A stretch of 41,953 bases of DNA from Gemmatimonadota bacterium. Lineage in GTDB: Bacteria; Gemmatimonadota; Gemmatimonadetes; Gemmatimonadales; Gemmatimonadaceae. The notes beneath the pieces are model-generated. The model saw only the letters and a program-made list of their open reading frames with translations. It did no database searches and was not told the origin of the DNA. The stretch is from positions 1-41,953 of the forward strand of contig VHBQ01000024.1 of NCBI GenBank assembly GCA_016871855.1. Direction: 5' to 3'. This document shows positions 23,787 through 32,111 of this stretch, one piece after another (the first letter of the stretch is position 1; each line of letters begins with the position of its first letter). The translations under genes and the position numbers were made by a program.

Positions 23787-24353
23787 TCAATCCTTGGCTC
23801 GGTCCATATACTCCCCCGTCGCCGGATTCACGCGGATGCGTTCACCGGTCGCGAGGAACTCGGGGACGTTCACCGTCACGCCGTTGGCGAGCGTGGCGGG
23901 CTTCGAAGAGGCCGTCTTCGTCGCGGTCTTCATCACCGGCGCCGTGTCCACGATCTCCTGCACCACGTACTGCGGCAGGTCGATGCCGATCGGCCGCCCC
24001 TCATAGAACTCGGCGATGATCACCATCTGGTCCTGCAGCCACGGCGCGCTGTCCCCCAGCGTCTCCTCGTCCATCTCGAGCTGGTCGTAGTTCTCCGTGT
24101 TCATGAAGTGGTAGCCATCGCCACTCTTGTACAGGAACTGCAGCTCGTGCGTCTCCATCGACGCCTTCTCGATGGAATCGTCGGCGCGGAAGCGGTGCTC
24201 GAAGCTCGACCCCGACTGGATGTCCTTCATCTTGGTCTGCACCATCGCGCGCAGGTTGCCCGGCGTGTGGTGGCGGAAGTCGATGATGCGGCACGGCCGG
24301 CCCTCGAAGACGATGACCATGCCGCGGCGAATCTGGGTTGCTGGGAGCGCCAT
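23787..24353 (-). CDS. efp: Elongation factor P
   Basis: A 188-residue translation factor that relieves ribosome stalling at proline runs. All three beta-barrel domains are visible: domain I ATQIRRGMVIVFEGRPCRIIDFRHHTPGNLRAMVQTKMKD, domain II with SGDGYHFMNTENYDQLEMDEE, and the C-terminal GERIRVNPATGEYMDRA signature. The tip loop reads TPGNLRA. The residue aligned with the modified lysine of the E. coli PGKGQA loop is asparagine, so lysylation or rhamnosylation at that site is not expected. A promoter lies 50 bases upstream. Seven tRNA genes follow on the same strand. Confidence 0.95.
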   Translation of the reverse strand: MALPATQIRRGMVIVFEGRPCRIIDFRHHTPGNLRAMVQTKMKDIQSGSSFEHRFRADDSIEKASMETHELQFLYKSGDGYHFMNTENYDQLEMDEETLGDSAPWLQDQMVIIAEFYEGRPIGIDLPQYVVQEIVDTAPVMKTATKTASSKPATLANGVTVNVPEFLATGERIRVNPATGEYMDRAKD

Positions 24354-24401
24354 AAACTGAGCCTGACGAACGGGTTGGATGCGGTTTGGGGGTAGCCTTT
24401 A

Positions 24402-24430
24402 AATATATGCGGGATTGAGGGCGGAGTGAA
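24402..24430 (-). promoter_or_regulatory. Promoter of efp
   Basis: On the minus strand TTCACT (24425-24430) is 17 bases from TATATT (24402-24407), matching consensus at 4 and 5 of 6 positions. The predicted transcript start is about 40-45 bases before the efp ATG. Confidence 0.65.
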
Positions 24431-24566
24431 GGGGACGGGGTGCGGAGGTTTGGAGAGGAGGGAGGAGTGGAGAAAGGGGGGAGGAGCGACGAGGCACACC
24501 TCGTCCCCCCTCCTCCTCACCCCACTCCTCCCTCCTCACCACCCCCCCGCACCCCGCCCCCGCCCC
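24431..24566. repeat. Long G-rich/C-rich foldback between tesA and efp
   Basis: A purine-rich left half (GGGGACGGGGTGCGG, GAGGAGGGAGGAGTGG) is mirrored by an inverted pyrimidine-rich right half, meeting at ACGAGG-CACA-CCTCGT near 24489-24504. The arms are about 60 bases with scattered mismatches. It fills the gap between the tesA stop and the efp promoter and may end the tesA transcript. Confidence 0.75.
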
Positions 24567-24567
24567 C

Positions 24568-25326
24568 CTACCTCGACAGAGAGTCCATCACTGTCTTGAG
24601 TCCCCCATACACATTCTTCGCCACCCGCCGCGCCCCCTCGGCCGTCGGATGGATCCCGTCGTCCTGATTCAGGGCCGCCACGCCCGCCACCCCATCCAAT
24701 AGGAATGGAAGGAGCCGCACGTTTGTCTCCTTCGCCACCGCCGGGAAGACACCGCGAAAGCGGCGCTGGAAGGCTGGGCCGAGGTTCGTCGGCGCCTCCA
24801 TTTGCGCCAGCACCACGGCGGCGCCGGGATGGGCCGCGCGAACCTTGGCGATGATCGCGCGGAGGTTGGCCGCGGTGCTGTCGGGATCGAGGCCGCGGAG
24901 CCCATCGTTGGCCCCGGTCTCGATCACCACCACTGAGAGGGGCTGGCTCAGCAGCCAGTCGGCGCGCCGCAGCGCCCCGGCCGACGTCTCGCCGGAGAGC
25001 CCGGCGTTCACGATCTCCACCCCCAGCCCATCTTTGGCCGCCATCCGGCCGAGCACGGCGGGGTACGCGCTGTCCGGATCAAGGCCGAGCCCAGCCGTGA
25101 GCGAGGTCCCCAGAAACAGTACGCGCGGCCGAGCCGTTGTCTCTGTTGCGGGGCGCCCAGCGACCGTGGTTGATTCCACGCCAACGGCGGCGGCCGGCTT
25201 GCTGTCTTTGGATTGTGGGCTGCACGCCAGCGCCAGGAACAGCAGCGCGGTTCCCCACCCGACGCGCACACCCGTTCGTCCCGCAAGCGCCACCGCGCGC
25301 CACTCACTCTCGCCGACTTTTCGCAT
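24568..25326 (-). CDS. tesA: GDSL-type lysophospholipase/thioesterase lipoprotein
   Basis: A 252-residue SGNH hydrolase. The four conserved blocks are present: block I FLGTSLTAGLGL (Ser nucleophile), block II NAGLSGETS, block III ETGANDGLRGL and block V DDGIHPTAEG with the Asp-His pair. The spacing and wording closely follow E. coli TesA, a periplasmic thioesterase/lysophospholipase L1. The leader LFLALACSP looks like a lipobox, so it may be membrane-anchored, unlike E. coli TesA. The ATG at 25326 overlaps the divergent ybbA start; a GTG at 25269 is an alternative that would remove the overlap. The divergent ybbA-ybbP neighbourhood supports the name. Confidence 0.87.
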   Translation of the reverse strand: MRKVGESEWRAVALAGRTGVRVGWGTALLFLALACSPQSKDSKPAAAVGVESTTVAGRPATETTARPRVLFLGTSLTAGLGLDPDSAYPAVLGRMAAKDGLGVEIVNAGLSGETSAGALRRADWLLSQPLSVVVIETGANDGLRGLDPDSTAANLRAIIAKVRAAHPGAAVVLAQMEAPTNLGPAFQRRFRGVFPAVAKETNVRLLPFLLDGVAGVAALNQDDGIHPTAEGARRVAKNVYGGLKTVMDSLSR

Positions 25327-26041
25327 GCTCGTTGCCCGTGACCTCACCAAGGAATACCAGAGCGGCTCGCACACGCTGGCCGTCCTGAAGGATGTGACGT
25401 TCACCATTCCGCAGGGCGCCTTCGTCGCCATCGTCGGCCCCTCAGGGAGCGGCAAGACGACGCTCCTCGGCCTGCTCGCCGGACTCGACGTGCCGAGCCG
25501 AGGCACCGTGGAGATTGACGGCGTCGGCCTGCACGAGCTCTCCGAGGATTCGCGGGCCCTGCTGCGCGGCCAGAAAGTTGGGTTCGTGTTCCAGAGCTTT
25601 CAACTGATCCCGACGCTCACCGCGCTGGAAAACGTGCAGGTCCCGATGGAGCTCCGCGGTGAGGCCGGGGCGCCGGAGCGGGCCCGCGAACTCCTCACCC
25701 GCGTAGGCCTTGGCGACCGCCTCGACCACTTCCCCACGCAGCTTTCCGGCGGCGAGCAACAGCGCGTGGCCCTCGCGCGGGCGTTCAGCACCCGGCCGCG
25801 CATCCTGTTCGCCGACGAGCCGACCGGCAACCTCGACGGCCAGACGGGAGCGAAGATCGTGGAGTTGCTCACGGCGCTGAACCGTGAGGAGGGGGCGACC
25901 GTGGTGCTCGTGACGCACGAGCGCGGGCTGGCCGATCGCGCGCAACGACTCATTCGCTTGGCGGACGGCCTGGTCGTTGAAGACCGCGTCTCCGACCCGG
26001 CGGCGGCCGGCGACGTCGCGTCGTCAGCGGGCGCCGCATGA
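25325..26041 (+). CDS. ybbA: ABC transporter ATPase, YbbA/LolD type
   Basis: A 238-residue ATPase of the MacB/LolD-like group. Walker A is GPSGSGKTTLL, the Q-loop is FVFQSFQLIPTLTALENVQVPMEL, the signature is LSGGEQQRVALARAF, Walker B is ILFADEPTGNLD, and the H-loop is VLVTHE. It starts at 25325, where an ATG overlaps the tesA ATG on the other strand. It overlaps the permease gene by 4 bases (ATGA), so both are translated together. This pair is thought to move lipophilic molecules or drive envelope mechanotransmission; the actual substrate is unknown. No clear ribosome-binding site precedes the start. Confidence 0.92.
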   Translation: MLVARDLTKEYQSGSHTLAVLKDVTFTIPQGAFVAIVGPSGSGKTTLLGLLAGLDVPSRGTVEIDGVGLHELSEDSRALLRGQKVGFVFQSFQLIPTLTALENVQVPMELRGEAGAPERARELLTRVGLGDRLDHFPTQLSGGEQQRVALARAFSTRPRILFADEPTGNLDGQTGAKIVELLTALNREEGATVVLVTHERGLADRAQRLIRLADGLVVEDRVSDPAAAGDVASSAGAA

Positions 26042-28581
26042 AGCTCGGGATGCTCGCCCGCCTCGCCTGGCGGGAAAGCCGCACGGCGCGCCGTCGGCTG
26101 CTGCTCTATATGTCGTCCATCTCGCTCGGCGTCGCGGCGCTGGTGGCCATCGACTCGTTCGCGTCGAACACGCGCGAATCGGTGCGCGCGCAGTCGCGCG
26201 CGCTGCTCGGCGGCGACGTGGCCTTCAGCAGCAACCAGAAGTTCCCCGCGGCGGTCGACACGCTTTTCGATTCGCTCTCCACGGCGGGTGTGCCGCTGGC
26301 GCGCGTGACGACGTTTGGCTCGATGGCATTCGTCGGCCGCACCGGCGGCACGCGGCTGACGCAGGTGCGCGCCATCAACGCGTCCTTCCCGCTGTACGGC
26401 GATGTCGTGACCGCGCCGGACGGCGCGTGGGCGCGACTGCGCACGGGGCAGGTGGCGGTGGTGGATCCCACCCTGCTCGTCGCGCTCGACGCGCAGGTGG
26501 GCGACTCGCTGACCATCGGGTACGCGCAGTTCGAGATCGCCGGCACGCTCACCAGCGTCCCCGGCGATCCGGGGATCGCGAGCGCAATCGGGCCGCGCGT
26601 CTTCATTGACGAGCGTTGGCTGAGCGAGACGCAGTTGCTCGGCTTCGGGAGCCGCGCGCAGTATGAGGCGTTCGTGAAGCTCCCGCCGGGCGTGAACTCA
26701 CCGAAGTGGGTGGCGCCGCTGCGCCCGATGATGCTCAAGGCCAACGTGCGCACGCGCACAGTGGTCCAGCAGGAGATCAACTTCACCGAGGCCATCGGAC
26801 AGATGGCCAGCTTCCTCGGGCTCGTCGGCCTCATCGCGCTGCTGCTCGGCGGCGTGGGCGTGGCCAGCGGCGTGCACGCCTTTGTCACGCGGAAAGTGGA
26901 CACCGTGGCCGTGCTTCGCTGCCTGGGAGCCACCAGCTCCCAGGTGCTGTTCATCTACGTGATCCAGGCCGCGGCGATGGGGTTCATCGGCGCAGCGTTC
27001 GGCGCGGTGCTGGGCATCGCGATCCAGTTCGGCCTGCCGCTGGTGGTGAAGGACTTCCTGCCGCTCGACGTGCAGGTCTCGCTCGATCCTGCGGCGCTGG
27101 GCACGGGACTCGCGGTCGGCGTGTGCGTGGCACTCATCTTTGCGCTGCGCCCGCTGCTCGCCCTGCGGCGCGTCTCGCCGCTGCAGGCGCTGCGCCGAGA
27201 CGACGCGGCGCTCGTGCGCGCCTCGCTGCGCGATCCGGCGACCCAGTTGGTCAACGTGACGCTCATCGCCAGCGTGATCCTGCTCGCCATCGGCCGCGCC
27301 GACACGGTGCCGCGCGGGCTGATGTTCGCGGTGGGGATCGGCATCAGCCTGGTGGTCCTGTTCTCGGCCGCTTGGCTCCTCAGCGAGGGAGCGCGTCGGC
27401 TCGTGCGCCCAGGCTGGCCGTATGTCCTCCGGCAGGGCGTGGCCAACTTGTACCGCCCGGCGAACCAGACTCGCTCGGTGGTCATCGCGCTCGGATTCGG
27501 GTCGTTCCTCGTGACCACGATCTACCTGGTGCAGGAGAACTTGGTGCGGCAGTTCGACATCACGGCCGCCGCATCACGCGGCAACCTGGTGATGTTTGAC
27601 ATTCAGGACGACCAGCGCGAGGGGGTCGAGCGCGCGATCGTCGACGGCAAGCACCAGGTGATCTCGATGACGCCGATCGTGACGATGCGCATCGCCAAGA
27701 TCAATGGCGTCGACCCGCAGGAACACGCGCGGCAGTCGGGCCAGGGACGCGGCAGCTGGGCCTATCGGCGGGAGTACCGTTCGACCTACCGCGACACGAT
27801 GGTCGTCACGGAGAAGCTGACGGCAGGCAAGTGGTTTGGGGAGCACGCGGCTGATGACACGCTGCACGAGGTCTCGCTGGAGCAGGAGCTGGCGAACGAG
27901 AATCTGCGCGTGAAGATCGGCGACGTGATCACCTGGGATGTGCAGGGTGTGCTTGTCTCGACGAAGGTGACGAGCCTGCGCGAGGTGGACTGGGGGCGCT
28001 TCGATCCGAACTTCTTCGCCGTGTTCACGCCGTCCGCGATTCGCGGCGCGCCCAAGCAGTGGGCGGCGGTGGCCGCGGTGTCGGATGAAAGCGCCATCGC
28101 CCCGCTGCAGCGGCGCATCGTCGAGCGCTTTCCGAACGTCGCGAGCCTCGATATCTCGCTCGTGCGGAAGACGATCAACGACATCGTGAACAAGGTGTCG
28201 CTGGCCATCCGGTTCCTGGCGCTCTTCTCGCTCGGCATGGGGGTACCCGTGCTCTTCAGCGCCGTGGCCGCGACGCGCCGCGATCGCCTGCGCGAGAGCG
28301 TGCTGCTCAAGACGCTTGGCGCGACCCAGCGGCAGGTGCTGCGCATCCTGTTCGCGGAGTACGCCCTGCTCGGCACGTTGGGCGGCATCTGCGGGATGGG
28401 ACTCGCGACGGTAGGGGGCTGGGCGCTCGTGACCTTCGTCTTCGAGGCGCCGTTCCAGTTCGCCTTCGGCCCGGCGGCAACGATCGCCGCGGTGATGCTG
28501 GGCATGGCCGTGGGCATTGGCCTGCTGACGGCGCGAGAGGTGTTCAGGGAGACGCCGATGGCGGCGCTGAGGGAGGCCTGA
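26038..28581 (+). CDS. ybbP: FtsX-domain ABC permease, YbbP type
   Basis: An 847-residue permease. An N-terminal helix and periplasmic domain (about residues 15-250) precede a first three-helix FtsX domain (MASFLGLVGLIALLLGGVGVASGVHAF to about 390). Two further helices follow (LVNVTLIASVILLAI, GLMFAVGIGISLVVLFSAAWLL), then a second periplasmic region, and a second FtsX domain at the C-terminus (IRFLALFSLGMGVPVLFSAV, LRILFAEYALLGTLGGICGMGLA). The duplicated FtsX plan and length match E. coli YbbP. It is coupled to ybbA by a 4-base overlap and ends just before a large foldback. Confidence 0.92.
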   Translation: MKLGMLARLAWRESRTARRRLLLYMSSISLGVAALVAIDSFASNTRESVRAQSRALLGGDVAFSSNQKFPAAVDTLFDSLSTAGVPLARVTTFGSMAFVGRTGGTRLTQVRAINASFPLYGDVVTAPDGAWARLRTGQVAVVDPTLLVALDAQVGDSLTIGYAQFEIAGTLTSVPGDPGIASAIGPRVFIDERWLSETQLLGFGSRAQYEAFVKLPPGVNSPKWVAPLRPMMLKANVRTRTVVQQEINFTEAIGQMASFLGLVGLIALLLGGVGVASGVHAFVTRKVDTVAVLRCLGATSSQVLFIYVIQAAAMGFIGAAFGAVLGIAIQFGLPLVVKDFLPLDVQVSLDPAALGTGLAVGVCVALIFALRPLLALRRVSPLQALRRDDAALVRASLRDPATQLVNVTLIASVILLAIGRADTVPRGLMFAVGIGISLVVLFSAAWLLSEGARRLVRPGWPYVLRQGVANLYRPANQTRSVVIALGFGSFLVTTIYLVQENLVRQFDITAAASRGNLVMFDIQDDQREGVERAIVDGKHQVISMTPIVTMRIAKINGVDPQEHARQSGQGRGSWAYRREYRSTYRDTMVVTEKLTAGKWFGEHAADDTLHEVSLEQELANENLRVKIGDVITWDVQGVLVSTKVTSLREVDWGRFDPNFFAVFTPSAIRGAPKQWAAVAAVSDESAIAPLQRRIVERFPNVASLDISLVRKTINDIVNKVSLAIRFLALFSLGMGVPVLFSAVAATRRDRLRESVLLKTLGATQRQVLRILFAEYALLGTLGGICGMGLATVGGWALVTFVFEAPFQFAFGPAATIAAVMLGMAVGIGLLTAREVFRETPMAALREA

Positions 28582-28588
28582 GGAGCAA

Positions 28589-28705
28589 GTGGAACGGGGA
28601 GGGGGTAGAGGCGAAGGGACGGGGGCTGAGTTGCGGAACGGGGTGCGCGCCCTCGTTCCTCCCCTCAGCCCCCGTCCCTTCGCCCCTACCCCCTCCTCGT
28701 TCCAC
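28589..28705. repeat. 117-base foldback with 42-bp arms
   Basis: Arms 28589-28630 and 28664-28705 are complementary over 42 bases with two mismatches. The left arm begins GTGGAACGGGGAGGGGG and ends GGGGGCTGAG. The 33-base loop holds a smaller hairpin that repeats GGAACGGGG/CCCTCGTTCC, the same motif as the arm ends. It lies between the convergent stops of ybbP and the M30-like gene and probably blocks transcription in both directions. Confidence 0.9.
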
Positions 28706-28711
28706 CCATCT

Positions 28712-31357
28712 CTACTGGACTCGCAGAATCGCCACCCTCAGCTGCCCCGGCGCCTCCCCTCCAAACGCCCCTCGCAGGTCCAGCAGCTGCGGCGCTGTCT
28801 GTGTGCCGCTGATCAGCCATGACGTGAACGTGCCCGCGCCGAGCGCTTCCACGCTCGTGCTGAACGTGCCGAAGGCGCGGGCGCGCGGGCGGAAGGGATA
28901 CGCGAGCGGATACAGACTGGACGGGTTCGACGGGTTCAGGCACGGCCCGCGGTCGCCGCAGAGGCCGAGGAACTGGTCGCGCAGGTTCCAGCTGGGGAGC
29001 TGGAGTCGCGCGTTGGCGAAGGTCACGCCGGGATAGTCATCGGCGTAGAGCATCAACGCCCACTCGCCGAACATCTCCTCCCACGTGCGCCCCGTGACGC
29101 GCGCCTCGAGGTTGGCGACGCCCGAGCGCGTGGACTGCACGAGGGCGGAGAGGAACGCCGACTCCGACGTCGCGAAGTGGTCCATCATCCATCGCACGAC
29201 CGACCAGGCGGTGCCATAGAAGGTGATGTCGGCGGGGCCGGTGCGACTGAGCACCGTGTACAGCTCAGGGAACTGGAGATACTGATACACGCCGTCGAAG
29301 TGGCGCAGCATCAGCAGCGGCGCGCCAGCGCACTGCGGCGCCACATCGCCCACCGACCGCCAGTCGCAGTAGGTGCTGGCTTGGTAGCCGGTGTTCCCCT
29401 TCCAGGGGACCCCGTAGACACCGCGCGCATACTGCTCTTCGGCGTGGCGGGCCGTTCCCTCCTCCAGCCAGAGCTCCTCGAACTCCGCGTTGCGGGCGAA
29501 GCGCTCGCCGAACGAGGTGATGTGCTTCACCTCGTGGATGACCGTGCTGCGCATTTCGCGCCGCCACCCGTTGCGCGTGCCCGGGCCAAACCCGGCGGCG
29601 AGCGACGTGGGGGTGATGGCGTAGAAGTACTGGCCGACGTTGCTGCTCGGCGCCTGTGAGACCGGGAAGAAATCGCAGTTCGCCACGAACCCGGTGAGCG
29701 ACCCGCCCAGCATCGCGTTCACGCGCGGAGAGAAGAGCATCACGATCTTGCCCGTGCGACTCAGCACGTTGTCCATGGCCAGCGGATTGCCGAAGCTCTG
29801 CGTGAGGATCGGCCACATCACCGTGTCGAACTCCTGGCCGACGAGCGCGTACAGCGAGTCGAGCTGTCCCTTGAGGGTGGGGACGCCGTTGAGGACGCTG
29901 ATCGTGTCTTCGACGATGATCGCCCGCTGGCCCACCCACACGGTGCGGGCGCCGACGGGGATGTTGGACGAGCAGAATCCGCCGGCGTCGAGATTCGGAA
30001 TCTTGAGCGGCGTAATGGCGCCGACGGTGGCGAGCTGGCTGGCGAAGACCGGACGCGCGGAGGACGGTTCCTCGGTTGCCGCCGCGCGTAGGCGGCGCAG
30101 GGCCGACACCGGCGAGCCGTTGGCGCGGGCGAACTCCAGGGAGCGCCGCAGCACGTCGGCGTGCGCCGCTTCGGTGCGGGCGTGCGACCGCGCCGTCGCC
30201 CAGCGGGCGAACTCCGCGCGCCCCACGCGCGGCGCGGTGGACGTCGTATCGGCTCCATCGGAATGGCCGGTGTGCCGGGCGTCCGTCGCATCCGCCGTGC
30301 GGGCAAGACTCGCTCCGGCGGCGACTGCCGTACCAGTCGGAATGGCGCGCAGCGAGAACGACGCCTCATTGCCGCTGACAAGCCGCGCCGCGTTGTACAC
30401 CGTCACGAGGTAGGCGCCGCCGGTCACGGCCAGTTCATTGCAGCGCGCATCGGCGGCGGCGCTGAGCACCACCGACTGCCCTACCGCGAGCGTGCGCGGC
30501 AGCGCGGTGCGCAGCGTGGCCGCGGCGATGCCGGTCTCGCCGTTCGCATTCACCTGCAGGGTGACGGGTCGTTCCGTGCCGCACGCCCACGCGCCGGCGG
30601 GGAGCGTGATGTTCAGCTGGGTCGTTGTCGCCGCCGTCACGGTCGCGGCAACCCCCTCAACGAGTACGGCATTGCCGCCGATCGTGGCGGCGAAGCTGCT
30701 CCCGTTGACCACGGCGGAGCCACCGGCGCTGAGCGTCGAGACGGCCGTGATGCGCGGCGACGTCGCCGTGACGTTCGCGGTGACGCGCACGCGCATTGAG
30801 GCCGCTTTGCCGTTGTTCGTCGCGGAGATCATGGCGGTTCCGGCGGCCACGGCGGTGATCACGCCGAGTTGGTTGACCGTCGCCACCTTCGGCGCGTCAC
30901 TGGCGAAGAAGTACGCGAGGCCGGGGATGGTCTTCCCGCTCGCATCCTTCGCCACGGGCGTCGCAGTAAGGGTGGCCGTCGGAAGCGTCAGGACGGCCGA
31001 GTCTCGATCGAACGCGATTGACGCGACGGGAGGATTCGAGACCGTTAGCGTGGTCTCGCCGGAGCGACCGCCCGCGCTCGCCCGCACCTTGCCCTCGCCG
31101 GCAGTGAGCGCCGACGCGAGCCCGGCGGCCGAGACCGAGACGATGCCCGGCGTGACCGAGGTCCACGTGACGGGCGTGCTGTGCAGCACCTGACCATCGA
31201 GGCCGGTGACGACCGCGGTCAGTTGGGTGGTAGCGCCGACCAGAAGTGTCGTGGAGGCGGCGGTGACCGTGACGTCCTTGACGGTGACGGGCCCCGGGCC
31301 ATCGCCCGACCCGCACGCCGTCACAACCATCAGACTAGCCGCCAGCGCACGCCGCAT
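28712..31357 (-). CDS. Secreted lipoprotein with Ig-like domains and M30-like metallopeptidase
   Basis: An 881-residue exported protein. The signal ends in MVVTACGSG, a probable lipobox. Two BIG_2-type Ig-like repeats follow (VTVTAASTTLLVGATTQLTA and VASIAFDRDSAVLTLPTATLTATPVAKDASGK), then an IPT-like stretch (PRITAVSTLSAGGSAVVNGSSFA). The last third holds STVIHEVKHITSFGERF, an HExxH zinc motif, with EELWLEEGTARHAEE about 20 residues on. That layout resembles the hyicolysin family M30. I place the start at the ATG at 31357; AGGGAGG lies 13 bases upstream, nearer to a GTG just before. The protein substrate is unknown. It converges on ybbP across the foldback. Confidence 0.8.
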   Translation of the reverse strand: MRRALAASLMVVTACGSGDGPGPVTVKDVTVTAASTTLLVGATTQLTAVVTGLDGQVLHSTPVTWTSVTPGIVSVSAAGLASALTAGEGKVRASAGGRSGETTLTVSNPPVASIAFDRDSAVLTLPTATLTATPVAKDASGKTIPGLAYFFASDAPKVATVNQLGVITAVAAGTAMISATNNGKAASMRVRVTANVTATSPRITAVSTLSAGGSAVVNGSSFAATIGGNAVLVEGVAATVTAATTTQLNITLPAGAWACGTERPVTLQVNANGETGIAAATLRTALPRTLAVGQSVVLSAAADARCNELAVTGGAYLVTVYNAARLVSGNEASFSLRAIPTGTAVAAGASLARTADATDARHTGHSDGADTTSTAPRVGRAEFARWATARSHARTEAAHADVLRRSLEFARANGSPVSALRRLRAAATEEPSSARPVFASQLATVGAITPLKIPNLDAGGFCSSNIPVGARTVWVGQRAIIVEDTISVLNGVPTLKGQLDSLYALVGQEFDTVMWPILTQSFGNPLAMDNVLSRTGKIVMLFSPRVNAMLGGSLTGFVANCDFFPVSQAPSSNVGQYFYAITPTSLAAGFGPGTRNGWRREMRSTVIHEVKHITSFGERFARNAEFEELWLEEGTARHAEEQYARGVYGVPWKGNTGYQASTYCDWRSVGDVAPQCAGAPLLMLRHFDGVYQYLQFPELYTVLSRTGPADITFYGTAWSVVRWMMDHFATSESAFLSALVQSTRSGVANLEARVTGRTWEEMFGEWALMLYADDYPGVTFANARLQLPSWNLRDQFLGLCGDRGPCLNPSNPSSLYPLAYPFRPRARAFGTFSTSVEALGAGTFTSWLISGTQTAPQLLDLRGAFGGEAPGQLRVAILRVQ

Positions 31358-31506
31358 CACTACCAGAGATCCTCCCTGCGCGGCCGGGGGGCGCGCTGGA
31401 AACGGATGACTCGACCGCAACCGGCCCGTGTCGCGGGCCGACCGCCGCTGCGCTGCGGCGACGCCTAATTATGGCGCGAGGGCCGCCGCAACGTCAGTTT
31501 CCCGGC

Positions 31507-32103
31507 ATGGACGAACAGGACCGGCCGACCTTCACTCACTGGCGCGACGACGCGCGCGACTGGTGCCGGGGACGCGCCTGGCAACCGCGCGCCGTCGTGC
31601 TGCTGCTGCTCGTCTGGCAGGCGGCGATCGCGTTCCGCGACAGCGAGGGATTCCACGTCTTCCGCGGAATCACGTTTGGCGCGCACGAGTTCGGGCACCT
31701 GTTTTTCGCGCTCTCTGGCAGCGAGTGGCTGGCCGTAGCCGGCGGTTCTCTAATGCAGTTCCTCGTGCCGTTGGGCGCTGCGGCCGTGATGCGGCGCTAT
31801 CGCGACTGGTTCGGCGTGGCGGTCTGCGGGCTGTGGCTCGCGGCGAGCTTCGCCGACCTTGCTCCGTACATCGCCGACGCGCGGGCCATGGACCTCGACC
31901 TCGTGAGCTTCTCTGAGGAGGGCGCCGTGCACGACTGGCACTTCCTGCTGTCGCGCGCCGGCTGGCTCAGATACGACCAGACCGTGGCGCGCGTGGACCG
32001 CTTTGCCGGGTTCGCGGTGCTATTGGCTTCGCTGTGGCTCGGGGTGTGGCTGCTGCTGCAGATGCGAACAGCGATCGCGAAGCGGAGTTCGGATTCGGAG
32101 TAG
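31507..32103 (+). CDS. Small membrane protein with HEFGH motif (M50-like)
   Basis: A 198-residue membrane protein with about five hydrophobic segments (RAVVLLLLVWQAAIAF, LFFALSGSEWLAVAGGSLMQFLVPLGAAAVM, WFGVAVCGLWLAASFADLAPYIADA, FAGFAVLLASLWLGVWLLL). GITFGAHEFGHLFF has an HExxH motif in a membrane context, as in site-2-protease-like M50 peptidases. The expected downstream LDG-type ligand motif is not obvious; FADLAPYIADA could substitute. The C-terminal residues AKRSSDSE are encoded by a sequence shared with the foldback at 12404. The gene ends 8 bases from the stop of the converging rhodanese gene. Confidence 0.65.
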   Translation: MDEQDRPTFTHWRDDARDWCRGRAWQPRAVVLLLLVWQAAIAFRDSEGFHVFRGITFGAHEFGHLFFALSGSEWLAVAGGSLMQFLVPLGAAAVMRRYRDWFGVAVCGLWLAASFADLAPYIADARAMDLDLVSFSEEGAVHDWHFLLSRAGWLRYDQTVARVDRFAGFAVLLASLWLGVWLLLQMRTAIAKRSSDSE

Positions 32104-32111
32104 GCTGGGCG

